Below the pieces are notes generated by a model. That model had not been told where the DNA came from. It did no database searches and worked only from the letters and a program-made list of their open reading frames with translations. A stretch of 64,000 nucleotides of DNA from Gammaproteobacteria bacterium (GTDB lineage Bacteria; Pseudomonadota; Gammaproteobacteria; Pseudomonadales; Azotimanducaceae_A): the NCBI GenBank assembly GCA_012960755.1, contig DUAT01000078.1, positions 124,001 to 188,000 on the forward strand, in the 5' to 3' direction. Below, piece after piece: positions 54,088-64,000 of the stretch (position 1 is the first letter of the stretch; each line of letters starts with the position of its first letter). The position numbers and the translations under genes were made by a program.

Positions 54088-55355
54088 TGCAGGAATATCG
54101 TTCAGCGGTTCGCATCCTGACATTAGTCATATCGAAAGGAAAAAGCCTGGATGCCTGTATGACCCAGGAAGACTCTCCACTCGCCCGACAAATTTGTTAT
54201 GGCGTACTGAGAAATTACTACCACTTGTCAGCGCTGTTGCAACTCCTGCTGAACAAGCCCCTTGCTGCGAAACACACTGACCTGCATGTTCTGTTACTGG
54301 CAGGGCTCTACAGCGTAGATCACCTGAACAGGCCGGTACACGCCAGTGTCAATGCGGTCGTGGAAACATCCATAAGCCTAAAGAAAAACTGGGCCAAAGG
54401 CCTGATCAACGGTGTACTAAGAAATTACCTCCGAAATCAATCAGCCTTGAACCTCCAAATCAACAAAGACCCGGAAGCCAGCAGCAACCACCCGATGTGG
54501 CTGCTCGACAGAATACAAACAGCCTATCCGGATAGATCTAACGAGATTGTCGAAGCTAACAACACCCGTCCGCCAATGACTTTGCGAGTTAACCTCTCAA
54601 AGACAACAAGGCAAGCATACCAGCAACAACTCTCAGAAAAGCAAATACAATCGACCGCGGGCAACCTGGCCCCGGGTGCTCTTTACCTTGCCAAACCCCT
54701 CTCGATTGATCAGATACCCGGCTTCGAACAGGGTTTAGTGAGTGTTCAGGACGAGGCCTCACAATTAGCTGCCATGTTGATGGACCTGGGTCCAGGGCTC
54801 AGAGTTCTCGACGCGTGTGCGGCACCCGGTGGTAAGACCTGCCATATGCTGGAAACCGAGCCGGGCATATCGCTGGTCGCCATTGACAAGGACGGGCATC
54901 GACTCAAACGGGTACAGGAAAACCTGGCCCGGCTAAACACTTCCTGCGAATTGGTCGCCAGCGACTTTACCGAATATGAACCAGTACAACTTTTTGATCG
55001 CATTCTACTGGACGCACCCTGTTCGGCCACAGGTATTATTCGTCGACATCCGGATATTAAATTACTGCGCAGGGATACAGATATTGTTAAGCTTGCGGCC
55101 ACACAACTAGAATTGTTAGCCAAGGCCTGGTCGTTGCTTAAGGAAAACGGTGAGCTAGTGTATTCAACCTGTTCGATTCTACCAACAGAAAATGAACAGG
55201 TTCTCGAAGCTTTCAAGAACCAACAAGAATCTGTAGTCAGTATGCCGATCGAAGTGAATTGGGGTGAACAGACCAGTACCGGTCGTCAGCTGCTTCCGGC
55301 GATAGGTTTCACCGATGGTTTTTTCTACGCCAGATTGAAGAAGTATTCCGTATGA
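54087..55355 (+). CDS. rsmB: 16S rRNA m5C967 methyltransferase RsmB
   Basis: Methylates cytosine 967 of 16S rRNA. It has 422 residues: NusB-like N-terminal domain (about 1-130), Rossmann methyltransferase with DACAAPGGKTCHML, LLDAPCSATGIIRRHPD and the catalytic cysteine region YSTCSI. It is overlapped by fmt and trkA. Confidence 0.96.
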   Translation: MQEYRSAVRILTLVISKGKSLDACMTQEDSPLARQICYGVLRNYYHLSALLQLLLNKPLAAKHTDLHVLLLAGLYSVDHLNRPVHASVNAVVETSISLKKNWAKGLINGVLRNYLRNQSALNLQINKDPEASSNHPMWLLDRIQTAYPDRSNEIVEANNTRPPMTLRVNLSKTTRQAYQQQLSEKQIQSTAGNLAPGALYLAKPLSIDQIPGFEQGLVSVQDEASQLAAMLMDLGPGLRVLDACAAPGGKTCHMLETEPGISLVAIDKDGHRLKRVQENLARLNTSCELVASDFTEYEPVQLFDRILLDAPCSATGIIRRHPDIKLLRRDTDIVKLAATQLELLAKAWSLLKENGELVYSTCSILPTENEQVLEAFKNQQESVVSMPIEVNWGEQTSTGRQLLPAIGFTDGFFYARLKKYSV

Positions 55356-56725
55356 AGATTATCATTCTTGGGGCAGGTAAAGTTGGCGCCAACCTCGCTC
55401 AAAACCTGACAAAAGAAGCCAGCGATATCACCGTCATCGACAGCAATGTCGAGAAACTGCGTGAAATACAGGATCGATTCGATATTCGTACAGTCCGTGG
55501 TCTCGCCTCACATCCTGACATTCTGCGAGCCGCGGGTGCTGAAGATGCCGATATGCTCATCGCTGTTACCAACAGTGATGAAATTAATATGGTGGCTTGC
55601 CAGGTTGCTTATACCGTGTTTCATACACCGACTAAAATTGCCCGAATAAGATCCACAGCTTATCTGGATCACGCTGGTATTTTTCGCAATGACGCCATGT
55701 CGGTGGACTTCATCGTAAACCCGGAACACATAGTAGTAGAAGATATTCGACGCCTGGTAGACAACCCTGGTGCGCTGCAAATCCTGGAATTCGCCTCGGG
55801 CCAGGTACAACTGGTGGGTACCAAAGCCTACTACGGGGGACCATTGGTGGACCAGGAACTCCGTTATCTGAAACAGCATATGCCGACCGTCGATACCCGG
55901 GTCGCCGCCATTTTTCGTCGTGGTCGTTCAATTATTCCGAAAGGAGACACCGTCATAGAAGCGGATGATGAAGTGTTTTTTATCGCCGCCACCAAGGATA
56001 TCCAGGCAGTGATGAGTGAGATGCGCCGGACCGAACGCCCGAATAAACGCCTGATTATTGCCGGGGGAGGTCATATCGGAGAAGGTCTGGCTCGAGTACT
56101 GGAACCCAAGTATGGTGTGCGAATCATCGATCGTGATCGAGAACGTTGCTACGCGCTGTCAGAAACGCTTGATCGCGCCATCGTCCTGTCAGGAAACGCG
56201 TCTGACCGGGAACTGTTAGTCGAAGAGAATGTCGAGGAAGCAGATGTTTTCTGCGCGGTCACCAATGATGATGAAGCAAACATCATGTCATCCATGCTCG
56301 CGAAAAGCCTCGGGGCCCGTAAGGTCATTACACTAATCAACAACCCTGCCTATGTCGATCTTATCGAGGGGAGCGAAATAGATATTGTCATTTCACCGCA
56401 GCAGGCAACCCTCGGATCGATACTAACCCACATCAGGCGAGGCGATGTTGTACGCGTGCATTCACTACGACGTGGCGCGGCGGAGGCAATTGAAGCCATT
56501 GCTCACGGCGACAGTAAAAGTTCCAAGGTAATAGGACGGACACTGGAACAAATTGAACTCCCGCCTGGTACTAACATTGGTGCAATAGTTAGAGGCAATG
56601 ACGTGATTATTGCTCATGACGATGTCACGGTTGAATCCGATGACCACCTCATTTTATTCCTTGTGGACAAGAGTCGTGTTCCAGAAGTTGAAAAGATGTT
56701 CCAGGCACCACTGAGTTTTTTCTAG
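55352..56725 (+). CDS. trkA: Trk potassium uptake regulator TrkA
   Basis: Peripheral NAD-binding subunit gating TrkH. It has 457 residues in two RCK halves, with GxGxxG loops ILGAGKVGANLAQNL and IAGGGHIGEGLARVL. Both halves look functional. ATGA overlap with rsmB. Confidence 0.96.
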   Translation: MKIIILGAGKVGANLAQNLTKEASDITVIDSNVEKLREIQDRFDIRTVRGLASHPDILRAAGAEDADMLIAVTNSDEINMVACQVAYTVFHTPTKIARIRSTAYLDHAGIFRNDAMSVDFIVNPEHIVVEDIRRLVDNPGALQILEFASGQVQLVGTKAYYGGPLVDQELRYLKQHMPTVDTRVAAIFRRGRSIIPKGDTVIEADDEVFFIAATKDIQAVMSEMRRTERPNKRLIIAGGGHIGEGLARVLEPKYGVRIIDRDRERCYALSETLDRAIVLSGNASDRELLVEENVEEADVFCAVTNDDEANIMSSMLAKSLGARKVITLINNPAYVDLIEGSEIDIVISPQQATLGSILTHIRRGDVVRVHSLRRGAAEAIEAIAHGDSKSSKVIGRTLEQIELPPGTNIGAIVRGNDVIIAHDDVTVESDDHLILFLVDKSRVPEVEKMFQAPLSFF

Positions 56726-56731
56726 ACGATT

Positions 56732-58180
56732 ATGCATCCTCAGATTGCCTTCAGGATTATTGGTAGCTTATTGATGATGTTTAGTATCACTATGCTATCT
56801 CCTGCATTAGTCTCCTGGTTGTTTAACGATGGCGTTACCGTCATTTTTATCAATGCATTTTTCATCACTCTTGGTTCGGGATTTTTTCTGTGGATATTGT
56901 TCCGCCGGAACCGCGCTGAAATGCGTACTAAAGACGGCTTTTTGGTTACTTTTCTGTTTTACATCGCACTCGGTACAGTGGGCGCTATCCCTTTTGCGCA
57001 AGAAGCGGGTATCGGCTTGAGTTGGCCGAATGCTCTGTTTGAATCCTTTTCAGGTCTTACCACCACTGGTGCCACGGTTATCACCCAAATAGATGAACTG
57101 CCGCAGTCGATACTGTTTTATCGGCAGCAACTGCAGTGGTTTGGCGGCATGGGGATTATCGTGCTGGCAGTCGCCATTTTGCCTATGCTCGGAATCGGCG
57201 GCATGCAATTGTATCGCGCCGAAACACCTGGCCCGGTAAAAGACAGCAAATTAACGCCACGTATCCGGGAAACCGCGATCGCCCTGTGGAAAATCTACCT
57301 GGGCCTCACATCTGCCTGTGCCGTCGCTTACTGGGCAGCAGGCATGTCAGCTTTTGACGCCATCTGCCACAGCTTTTCTACCGTTGCGATCGGTGGCTTT
57401 TCTACCCATGATGCCAGTATAGGGTTCTTCGATTCCGCCCTGGTCGAATCAGTCGCTATCATTTTCATGGTTATCTCAGGTATCAATTTCGGTTTGCATT
57501 TTTTTGCCTTCAGGGAGAAAACCGTACTTCATTACTTCCAGGATGATGAAGTGGTGTTCTACCTGAAGATCCTCGGATCTGCCATCTTCATCGTTGCTGT
57601 TGTTCTCGTTAGTTATGAGTTTTATGACATTCCCACTGCGATCCGTATGGCCGCATTCGAGGTGGTATCAATATTCACGACCACAGGCTTCGCGACGGCT
57701 GATTTCAGCGCCTGGCCCAGCATGTTGCCTTACCTGATTTTTTTTGGTGCTTTTACCGGTGCCTGTGCGGGATCGACTGGTGGCGGCATGAAAGTGATAC
57801 GGGTCATGTTGATCTATCGCCAGGGCTTGCGCGAAATTCATCGCCTGATTCACCCGAATGCTATTTTCCCGATCAAGATCAATCGGCGTCCTGTTTCAAA
57901 CGGTGTTGTTGAGGCTGTGTGGGGGTTTTTCTCATTTTACGTGATCGCATTTTTGTTCTTGCTGTTAGCTATGGTCGCTTCCGGCATGGATTTTGTGACT
58001 GCATTTTCGGCAGTGGGTGCCGCCATCAATAATTTAGGCCCCGGTCTGGGCGATGTCGCTTATCACTATAATGGCATCAGTGATCCTGCCAAACTAATTC
58101 TCTGCTTCGCGATGATGTTGGGCCGGTTGGAAATCTTTACCCTGCTGGTACTATTCACTCCGATGTTCTGGCGAAAGTAA
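56732..58180 (+). CDS. trkH: Trk potassium channel subunit TrkH
   Basis: Membrane potassium channel of 482 residues. The four pore loops with the filter glycines are visible: GLTTTGATVI, FSTVAIGGFSTH, IFTTTGFATADF and AAINNLGPGLG. It follows trkA by six bases, so both partners are co-transcribed. Confidence 0.95.
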   Translation: MHPQIAFRIIGSLLMMFSITMLSPALVSWLFNDGVTVIFINAFFITLGSGFFLWILFRRNRAEMRTKDGFLVTFLFYIALGTVGAIPFAQEAGIGLSWPNALFESFSGLTTTGATVITQIDELPQSILFYRQQLQWFGGMGIIVLAVAILPMLGIGGMQLYRAETPGPVKDSKLTPRIRETAIALWKIYLGLTSACAVAYWAAGMSAFDAICHSFSTVAIGGFSTHDASIGFFDSALVESVAIIFMVISGINFGLHFFAFREKTVLHYFQDDEVVFYLKILGSAIFIVAVVLVSYEFYDIPTAIRMAAFEVVSIFTTTGFATADFSAWPSMLPYLIFFGAFTGACAGSTGGGMKVIRVMLIYRQGLREIHRLIHPNAIFPIKINRRPVSNGVVEAVWGFFSFYVIAFLFLLLAMVASGMDFVTAFSAVGAAINNLGPGLGDVAYHYNGISDPAKLILCFAMMLGRLEIFTLLVLFTPMFWRK

Positions 58181-58207
58181 TCGGGAATTTAAGGCCCAGA
58201 GCCAGTT

Positions 58208-59116
58208 TTATTCATGGAATAGATCAGCTTCATCATTGAACTTGTATAGTTTTTTCATTCCCACAGGTCGTTCCCTGAAGCGTTTGTAGTCCCATTGATA
58301 TTGCTCCAGCTGATCAGCAATGCAACCCTCGATGCTGGAATTTAGCGCCCCAAGGGACTCCATCAATTGAGAAGAATATATCGCCTCTTCGACTCTGGAG
58401 AATCTGACTTTAAATCCTCTGTTTTGCCTTATCACCACACAGCAGACAGCGGCGGCGCCTGTCTTTTTCAGCAGGCGGCTCACCAGCACGTCCGTCAGCG
58501 CGTCATGGCCAAAAAAAGGAACAAATTCACCGCTGGCAGGAACCTGGTCAGGCAACACCGTGACGATCTGCCCTTGCTCGAGACATCGATACAACCTTGC
58601 CAAACCCTTGACGTTGGTAGCTACCAGTTCATTGCCAAATTTCTCCCGAACCCCCTGCATCAGGGGTTTAAGCAGATCCTGGCGCGGTGGCTGATACAAC
58701 GCAGTCATCTTACCCCGGCTCGCAAAATAAGCGTTAAACATCTCCCAGTTGCCATGATGGGGTAAGAGGACAAGCACACCTCGCCCCTGGTTGATGGCCT
58801 CATCCAACAGGTGTTCATTTTCAACCCCTAGAATCCACCCTTGCACGCGTTCAAAGTTCCCGAGCCAGACAGCAGGAATTTCCATCATCGTCTGCCCGGT
58901 ATGGATCAGTGAGCACTTTTCAAGCGACACGCGTTCTTTTACTGAAAGTGCAGGAAAACACAGTGCCAGATTATCGTGGGTAACCCTGGCGGCACGGGTA
59001 CCCAGCAAATGATTGGTCTTTCCAATGACTTCACCGATCCATCTGCTGACACCCAAAGGCAGGCTTGCAAACAGATGTAAAGCGCCTTCAAGTAGTTTTC
59101 GAGTGATGCGTTCCAT
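58208..59116 (-). CDS. LpxL/HtrB-family lysophospholipid or lipid A acyltransferase
   Basis: Inner-membrane acyltransferase of 302 residues; HX4E motif HHGNWE (H120, E125). Conserved LPDQVPASGEFVPFFG. It probably adds a secondary acyl chain to lipid A; the exact chain position is not readable. It lies between trkH and tag, as in Pseudomonas. Confidence 0.88.
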   Translation of the reverse strand: MERITRKLLEGALHLFASLPLGVSRWIGEVIGKTNHLLGTRAARVTHDNLALCFPALSVKERVSLEKCSLIHTGQTMMEIPAVWLGNFERVQGWILGVENEHLLDEAINQGRGVLVLLPHHGNWEMFNAYFASRGKMTALYQPPRQDLLKPLMQGVREKFGNELVATNVKGLARLYRCLEQGQIVTVLPDQVPASGEFVPFFGHDALTDVLVSRLLKKTGAAAVCCVVIRQNRGFKVRFSRVEEAIYSSQLMESLGALNSSIEGCIADQLEQYQWDYKRFRERPVGMKKLYKFNDEADLFHE

Positions 59117-59139
59117 AAACTTTCGCTAGCGCTGTTTTA

Positions 59140-59745
59140 TCAGCTTGTTTTTACTGGCACTGCTTTCTGGCACTCAACGTGGCGGTAACATGCCAGAACA
59201 TGATCATTCACCATGCCGGTCGCCTGCATAAACGCATAGCAAATCGTTGAACCGACAAAATTGAAACCAGCTTTTTTTAATGTTTTGGCCATCAGATCCG
59301 AAGTGTCACTGTTACTCGGGACATCTGCCAGTGTTTTGAAATTGTTCTGCACGGTTTTACCCTCCACGAAATCCCAGATATATTCCGAGAAGGAACCCCG
59401 GGACTGGATATCAAGATATCGCTGGGCATTATTGATCGCACTTTTAACCTTGAGTTTATTGCGAATAATGCCTGGGTTCTGCAGCAGCAGTCGTTTCTCC
59501 TTCTCGCCATAACGGGCAATCTTGCTGGCATCAAACTGATCGAAAGCCAGTCGATAGTTTTCTCGCTTGCGTAGCACAGTAATCCAGCTTAGTCCTGCCT
59601 GCGCCCCTTCGAGTAACAGAAACTCAAAAAGTTTCTGGTCATCGTACAGTGGTGAGCCCCATTCTTTGTCATGGTACTCAAGGTACAGGTCGTCCCCCAG
59701 ACACCAACCGCATCGGGTTACATTATTACTGTTATCGGAAGACAC
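59140..59745 (-). CDS. tag: DNA-3-methyladenine glycosylase I
   Basis: Removes 3-methyladenine from alkylated DNA. It has 201 residues: RCGWC near the start and the C-terminal histidine/cysteine pair ([13 protein letters not shown]) that bind zinc. Core segments YHDKEWG and [14 protein letters not shown] match the family. Divergent from glyQ. Confidence 0.94.
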   Translation of the reverse strand: MSSDNSNNVTRCGWCLGDDLYLEYHDKEWGSPLYDDQKLFEFLLLEGAQAGLSWITVLRKRENYRLAFDQFDASKIARYGEKEKRLLLQNPGIIRNKLKVKSAINNAQRYLDIQSRGSFSEYIWDFVEGKTVQNNFKTLADVPSNSDTSDLMAKTLKKAGFNFVGSTICYAFMQATGMVNDHVLACYRHVECQKAVPVKTS

Positions 59746-59800
59746 TAGCTACTCCTTGTTCAGGTATACTTACGCACTTTTTTTGCAGAGGTTGGCTCTG

Positions 59801-60733
59801 ATGAGCGGTCGAACATTCCAGGACCTAATTTTGACACTTCAAAATTATTGGGCAAGTCAGGGATGTGTTTTGATGCAGCCCTACGACATGGAAGTAGGTG
59901 CTGGTACATTTCATCCGGCCACATTTCTGCGTTCTATCGGCCCCGAGAGCTGGAGCAGTGCCTATGTGCAGCCCTGCAGAAGACCAACGGACGGCCGGTA
60001 TGGCGAAAATCCGAACCGATACCAGTACTACTATCAGTTTCAGGTCGTCCTTAAACCGTCCCCGGACAATATACAGGAACTCTATCTGGATTCATTGCGG
60101 CTCCTGGGAATAGATCCCCTGGTGCACGATATCCGATTTGTCGAAGACAACTGGGAGTCTCCTACTTTAGGTGCCTGGGGTCTGGGCTGGGAGGTCTGGA
60201 TGGATGGTATGGAAATCAGCCAGTTCACCTACTTCCAGCAAGTGGGCGGTCTACCTTGCTACCCTGTAACCGGTGAGATCACCTACGGGCTCGAACGCCT
60301 GGCCTTGTATATACAGGGCGTAGAGGACTTTAAGCAACTTGTATGGAGCAATACCGTAAACCAGACCGTCACCTATGCTGACGTATTCCATCAGTACGAG
60401 GTCGAGATGTCAGCCTACAATTTCGACTATTCAAATGTCGATGCACTATTTGATCAATTCAATTTTTTTGAATCAGAAACCGGTAGATTACTGGAAGCCA
60501 ATCTACCCTTGGCAGCCTATGAGTTTGTTATGAAAGCATCCCACGCCTTTAATCTGCTGGACGCCCGACATGCGGTTTCAGTCACTGAGCGCCAGCGGTA
60601 CATTCTAAGGGTCAGGGCACTTTCCCGGGGTGTTGCCCAGGCTTACCTCGACTCGCGACGGGAACTTGGTTTCCCATTGGCGGAGGAGTCCATCAGGACA
60701 ACCTATATGGCGGAGCTTGCGAATGACAAGTAG
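59801..60733 (+). CDS. glyQ: Glycine-tRNA ligase alpha subunit
   Basis: Catalytic subunit of the tetrameric GlyRS. It has 310 residues from ATG at 59801; the frame is open upstream to 59567 over tag. Family start [35 protein letters not shown], and [19 protein letters not shown]. It overlaps glyS by 11 bases. Confidence 0.97.
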   Translation: MSGRTFQDLILTLQNYWASQGCVLMQPYDMEVGAGTFHPATFLRSIGPESWSSAYVQPCRRPTDGRYGENPNRYQYYYQFQVVLKPSPDNIQELYLDSLRLLGIDPLVHDIRFVEDNWESPTLGAWGLGWEVWMDGMEISQFTYFQQVGGLPCYPVTGEITYGLERLALYIQGVEDFKQLVWSNTVNQTVTYADVFHQYEVEMSAYNFDYSNVDALFDQFNFFESETGRLLEANLPLAAYEFVMKASHAFNLLDARHAVSVTERQRYILRVRALSRGVAQAYLDSRRELGFPLAEESIRTTYMAELANDK

Positions 60734-62801
60734 CACCAAAAAAGAAGTTCTGTTGATCGAGATTGGCACTGAAGAACTACCACCAAAGACACTCGGCAGA
60801 ATGATGCGGAGTTTTGCTGCTTCCTTTGAACAGGCCCTTATTGAAGCGCAATTTGGGTTTGGGTCGATCACGAGCTATGCCACACCAAGACGACTGGCCT
60901 TAAAGGTCTCAAAACTATCAAATGCCCAGGCCACACAAACTACCGAGAAGCGTGGTCCGTCCCTGAAAGCGGCTCATGACAAAGACGGCAATCCAAGCAA
61001 AGCAGCACTGGGATTTATGCGATCTTGTGGTCTTGACGAAATGAGCAAACTGGAGACACTCGAGACACCCAAAGGCGCGTGGCTCGTATATCGTGAAGAA
61101 AAGCCTGGCGCCCCGTTGTCTGAACTCATATCCGGCCTGATAGATAAGAGCCTGGAGAGTCTGCCAATAGAAAGGAAAATGCGTTGGGGAGCTTCACGAA
61201 TGGAGTTTGTCCGGCCCGTACACTGGCTGGTCGCACTCTACGGCGCAGAGGTGTTACCGGCAAACATTCTGGGGGTGAGAGCCGGTCGTCATTCGATGGG
61301 TCATAGATTCATGTCCACTGGACCCGTTATCCTTAAACACAGCGACGACTATGAAGATGCGCTGCAACAAGCCCATGTTGTTGTTAACTTTGAAAAAAGA
61401 AAGCAGACAATACGCGAACAGTTAGAAAATATTGCCAGTGCGATCGGCTCCCGGGTAGTTATCGATGACAGCCTGCTGGACGAGGTTACTGCCCTGGTCG
61501 AATGGCCAGTGGCTCTCGCTGGCAGTTTCGATCCCGAATTTCTAACGGTACCCGAAGAGGCATTGATTTCAGCAATGAAGTCCCACCAGCGCTACTTCCA
61601 TATGGTGGATGGCAAGAATCACCTGCTGCCGAAGTTTATCACCGTCGCTAATATCGAGAGCAAAAATCCCAAAGTGGTTGTTACCGGCAACGAGAGGGTG
61701 ATCAGGCCGAGGTTATCCGACGCCCGGTTCTTTTACAGCCAAGACAAGAAATCCAGCCTGGAGACTAAACTGTCCCGACTTGAGGACGTTGTCTTCCACT
61801 CAAAGCTGGGCAGTTACCGCAACAAAGTTGATCGAGTTTCAACTCTGGCCGGTGTCATTGCGGGTCAACTCGAAGCAGATGTTGAGGTGGCTGAGCGAGC
61901 GGGTTTACTCTGCAAATCAGACCTTGTCTCGGATATGGTGAACGAGTTTCCAGAGCTTCAGGGGATTATGGGAGGCTACTACGCGAATCACGACGGCGAA
62001 AAAGATTCTGTCGGCACGGCAATCGCAAACCACTACAAACCAACAAGTTCAGGTGGCGATTTACCCGTGACGGCAGAATCCCAGTCTGTTGCCATTGCCG
62101 ACAAACTCGACACCCTCACCGGTTTGTTTGGCATCGGTCAACCACCGTCCGGTTCTCGTGATCCATTTGCACTTCGGCGCCAAACCCTTGGAGTCATCAG
62201 AATGTGCGTTGAAAACAAACTGCCGCTGAATATACCCGATCTTCTTCTGCGAGCCACGGAGCTGCACAATCAGGGTTTTGACGCGAAAAAAACAGTCGCT
62301 GAAGTTAACACCTATCTGCTGGAAAGGTTGGGTTCCTGGTACCAGGATTCCGGTGTGAATGTTGATACCTATAGTGCCGTCCGGCAAAGCAGCGACCCTA
62401 TAGCAAATCTTGCGGATGCAGACCTTAGAGTGCGTACCCTGGAAACTTTCAGAACACATCCCCAGGCAGTCCACCTGATTGCAGCCAACAAACGAATTGC
62501 CAATATTCTAAAGAAAGTAGATACCGGCGCTTTGGTGGAAGTTTCTGCCGCCCTATTTCAGGAAGAGTCAGAACGTCGCTTGTTCGCAACCCTCGAACAA
62601 ACGACTGAACTGATGAACAGGACGTTAAACTACGAAGACAAGTTTCTGGCACTCGCCGGTTTGCAAACAGTTATCGATTCTTACTTTGATGATGTTATGG
62701 TAATGTCAAATGACGAAGAACAGAGGAACAACCGATTAGCAACAATTTACCAGGTGCGGACACTGTTCCTTTCCGTTGCTGACTTATCGGTTTTGCAGTA
62801 A
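60723..62801 (+). CDS. glyS: Glycine-tRNA ligase beta subunit
   Basis: tRNA-binding subunit of GlyRS, 692 residues from ATG at 60723. Start [16 protein letters not shown], then [29 protein letters not shown], the [28 protein letters not shown] region (quoted in part, about 457-485), and a C-terminal DALR-like tail. Ordinary and complete. Confidence 0.97.
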   Translation: MTSSTKKEVLLIEIGTEELPPKTLGRMMRSFAASFEQALIEAQFGFGSITSYATPRRLALKVSKLSNAQATQTTEKRGPSLKAAHDKDGNPSKAALGFMRSCGLDEMSKLETLETPKGAWLVYREEKPGAPLSELISGLIDKSLESLPIERKMRWGASRMEFVRPVHWLVALYGAEVLPANILGVRAGRHSMGHRFMSTGPVILKHSDDYEDALQQAHVVVNFEKRKQTIREQLENIASAIGSRVVIDDSLLDEVTALVEWPVALAGSFDPEFLTVPEEALISAMKSHQRYFHMVDGKNHLLPKFITVANIESKNPKVVVTGNERVIRPRLSDARFFYSQDKKSSLETKLSRLEDVVFHSKLGSYRNKVDRVSTLAGVIAGQLEADVEVAERAGLLCKSDLVSDMVNEFPELQGIMGGYYANHDGEKDSVGTAIANHYKPTSSGGDLPVTAESQSVAIADKLDTLTGLFGIGQPPSGSRDPFALRRQTLGVIRMCVENKLPLNIPDLLLRATELHNQGFDAKKTVAEVNTYLLERLGSWYQDSGVNVDTYSAVRQSSDPIANLADADLRVRTLETFRTHPQAVHLIAANKRIANILKKVDTGALVEVSAALFQEESERRLFATLEQTTELMNRTLNYEDKFLALAGLQTVIDSYFDDVMVMSNDEEQRNNRLATIYQVRTLFLSVADLSVLQ

Positions 62802-62804
62802 ATC

Positions 62805-63356
62805 ATGAAGGTCGTTATCCTGGATCGAGACGGCGTTATCAACGTCGACTCTCGAGACTATATAAAATCGCCGGATGAATGGAAGCCAATACCCGGTAGT
62901 ATCGAAGCAATCTCACTTCTTGCCAACAACGGTATCAAGGTATACGTCGCAACCAACCAGGCTGGCGTAGCAAGAGGTTTATTTTCATCGGCAACCCTGG
63001 ACGCCATGCATCAGAAAATGCACCAACTGGTCCGGGCTGCTGGTGGTGAAATCCAGGGGGTCTTCTACTGTCCTCATCATCCGAAAGACCGCTGCTACTG
63101 CAGGAAACCGAATATCGGATTACTGGTCCAGATAGCTGACGATTTTGGCGAGTCGCTGAGTAATCAACCATTTGTAGGCGATTCAGTCAAAGACATTGAA
63201 GCGGCCAAAAAGATGGGATGTCGGCCCGTGCTGGTAAAAACAGGTAATGGGCAGGATACCCTACAGACTCTTGGCGGTTCGGTCGAGTGCTACGACGACC
63301 TGTTAAGCTTTGCCAGGTCCGCTATCCGCGAACTCGGCTCCAGCAGCCAACCTTGA
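62805..63356 (+). CDS. gmhB: D-glycero-beta-D-manno-heptose-1,7-bisphosphate 7-phosphatase
   Basis: LPS core heptose synthesis. It has 183 residues of the HAD fold: DRDGVINVDSRDYIKS, zinc site CPHHPKDRCYCRKP, FVGDSVKDIEAA. It follows glyS by three bases and converges on gyrB. Confidence 0.95.
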   Translation: MKVVILDRDGVINVDSRDYIKSPDEWKPIPGSIEAISLLANNGIKVYVATNQAGVARGLFSSATLDAMHQKMHQLVRAAGGEIQGVFYCPHHPKDRCYCRKPNIGLLVQIADDFGESLSNQPFVGDSVKDIEAAKKMGCRPVLVKTGNGQDTLQTLGGSVECYDDLLSFARSAIRELGSSSQP

Positions 63357-63412
63357 TCCGACACCAAATTTCATAGCACTATTTGGCACCACTTAAGTTC
63401 TCTTGTTAGCCG

Positions 63413-64000
63413 TTACACGTCCAGGTTCGCTACCATGAGTGCATTTTCCACAATAAAATTCTTCCTGGGTTCGACCTGATCACCCATTAGCGTATTAAAC
63501 ATATGGTCCGCAGCGATGGCATCTTCGATAGTCACCCGAAGCATTGTCCGTTTGTCAGGGTCCATGGTTGTGTCCCACAGTTGATCTGGGTTCATTTCCC
63601 CGAGCCCTTTGTAACGTTGACGCGATTGCCCTCGCATGGCTTCTTTTTGCAGCCACGAAAATGCATCTTCCAGCTTCGCAATCGGCTCTTGTTTTTCACC
63701 TTTCATAATCCTGGCATCATCCTTGATGAGTTCTGACATTCGCCGTCCAAAGTTCGTGAACCTTGCATAATCGTTTGAGAGAAAGAAATCCTGGGTGAAC
63801 ACATATTCCCTCTCGACACCATGGTTGGTGACTGTGACTCTGGGAAGGGAGAGACCTCGTTCCCGATCTTCTATAATATCATAGTAATACTTCTTTTGAG
63901 GGGAGTTGTAATTTACCGTTTTAGCCTCCAGGTCTGTTACCCATTGCCTTACCTCAGCCTCATTTCTTAGATTTTCGATACCCAGTTTTGGCAGGTAGAG
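63413..64000 (-). CDS. gyrB: DNA gyrase subunit B, C-terminal part
   Basis: The frame stays open to the window edge, so the 5' part is missing; 195 residues are visible. [20 protein letters not shown] and [10 protein letters not shown], ending [11 protein letters not shown], are typical of the TOPRIM/tail end. Its presence places the window beside the replication origin. Confidence 0.96.
   Translation of the reverse strand, partial: LYLPKLGIENLRNEAEVRQWVTDLEAKTVNYNSPQKKYYYDIIEDRERGLSLPRVTVTNHGVEREYVFTQDFFLSNDYARFTNFGRRMSELIKDDARIMKGEKQEPIAKLEDAFSWLQKEAMRGQSRQRYKGLGEMNPDQLWDTTMDPDKRTMLRVTIEDAIAADHMFNTLMGDQVEPRKNFIVENALMVANLDV

Overview
The window is about 64 kb of dense, mostly housekeeping chromosome from a gammaproteobacterium. 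The gene order closely follows the region around the replication origin in Pseudomonas and its relatives. Examples are hemB-trxA-rho, hemY-hemX-hemD-hemC-algR-algZ-argH, cyaY-lptM-lysA-dapF-DUF484-xerC-HAD, engB-polA-DUF2782-thrB, the cox cluster, and aroE-tsaC-purE-dprA-LysM-def-fmt-rsmB-trkA. The window closes with glyQ-glyS-gmhB and the 3' end of gyrB, which normally lies next to dnaA/oriC. An aerobic, aa3-oxidase-bearing, probably aquatic member of the Pseudomonadales-like gammaproteobacteria fits. The species cannot be read from the sequence.

Layout. 0-6 kb: end of hemB, trxA, rho, a flavin reductase, and a tandem pair of biotin-dependent carboxyltransferases, the first apparently using a CTG start. 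6-14 kb: the tetrapyrrole operon hemC-hemD-hemX-hemY, the AlgR/AlgZ two-component pair, a small palindromic MITE-like element, and argH. 14-19.4 kb: cyaY, the 45-residue lipoprotein gene lptM, lysA, dapF, a DUF484 gene, xerC and a HAD phosphatase. 19.4-29 kb: an unusual lipoprotein joining redoxin, cytochrome c, copper-monooxygenase-like and EF-hand segments, then thrC, a TorF-like porin with glnK, comM, cytochrome c5, an unusual IMP-dehydrogenase-like gene and an ihfB-like gene. 29-37.8 kb: dsbA, cytochrome c4, engB, a possible small RNA, polA, DUF2782, thrB and egtB-egtD (ergothioneine). 38-45.7 kb: the aa3 cytochrome c oxidase cluster with SCO, CtaB, SURF1 and Cox11 assembly factors, but no ctaA. 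46-64 kb: prlC, then the oriC-proximal block up to gyrB.

Several groups work together: C1-C2 tetrapyrrole steps (hemC/hemD) with membrane accessory proteins; lysine/cell-wall precursor synthesis (lysA, dapF); threonine synthesis (thrB, thrC, split between two places); respiratory c-type cytochromes with the aa3 oxidase and its copper/heme assembly factors; and N-formyl handling of nascent proteins (fmt, def) with rsmB and trkA.

No tRNA, rRNA, CRISPR array, prophage or complete insertion sequence was recognised. The least ordinary items are the four-part copper/heme/redoxin lipoprotein, the sigma-54/NtrC-like control region before torF-glnK, a terminator with an anti-Shine-Dalgarno loop in the engB-polA gap (the locus of Spot 42/ErsA in other bacteria), the CTG-started carboxyltransferase, and dispersed short inverted repeats. 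One of these repeats supplies the last codons of the flavin reductase gene.
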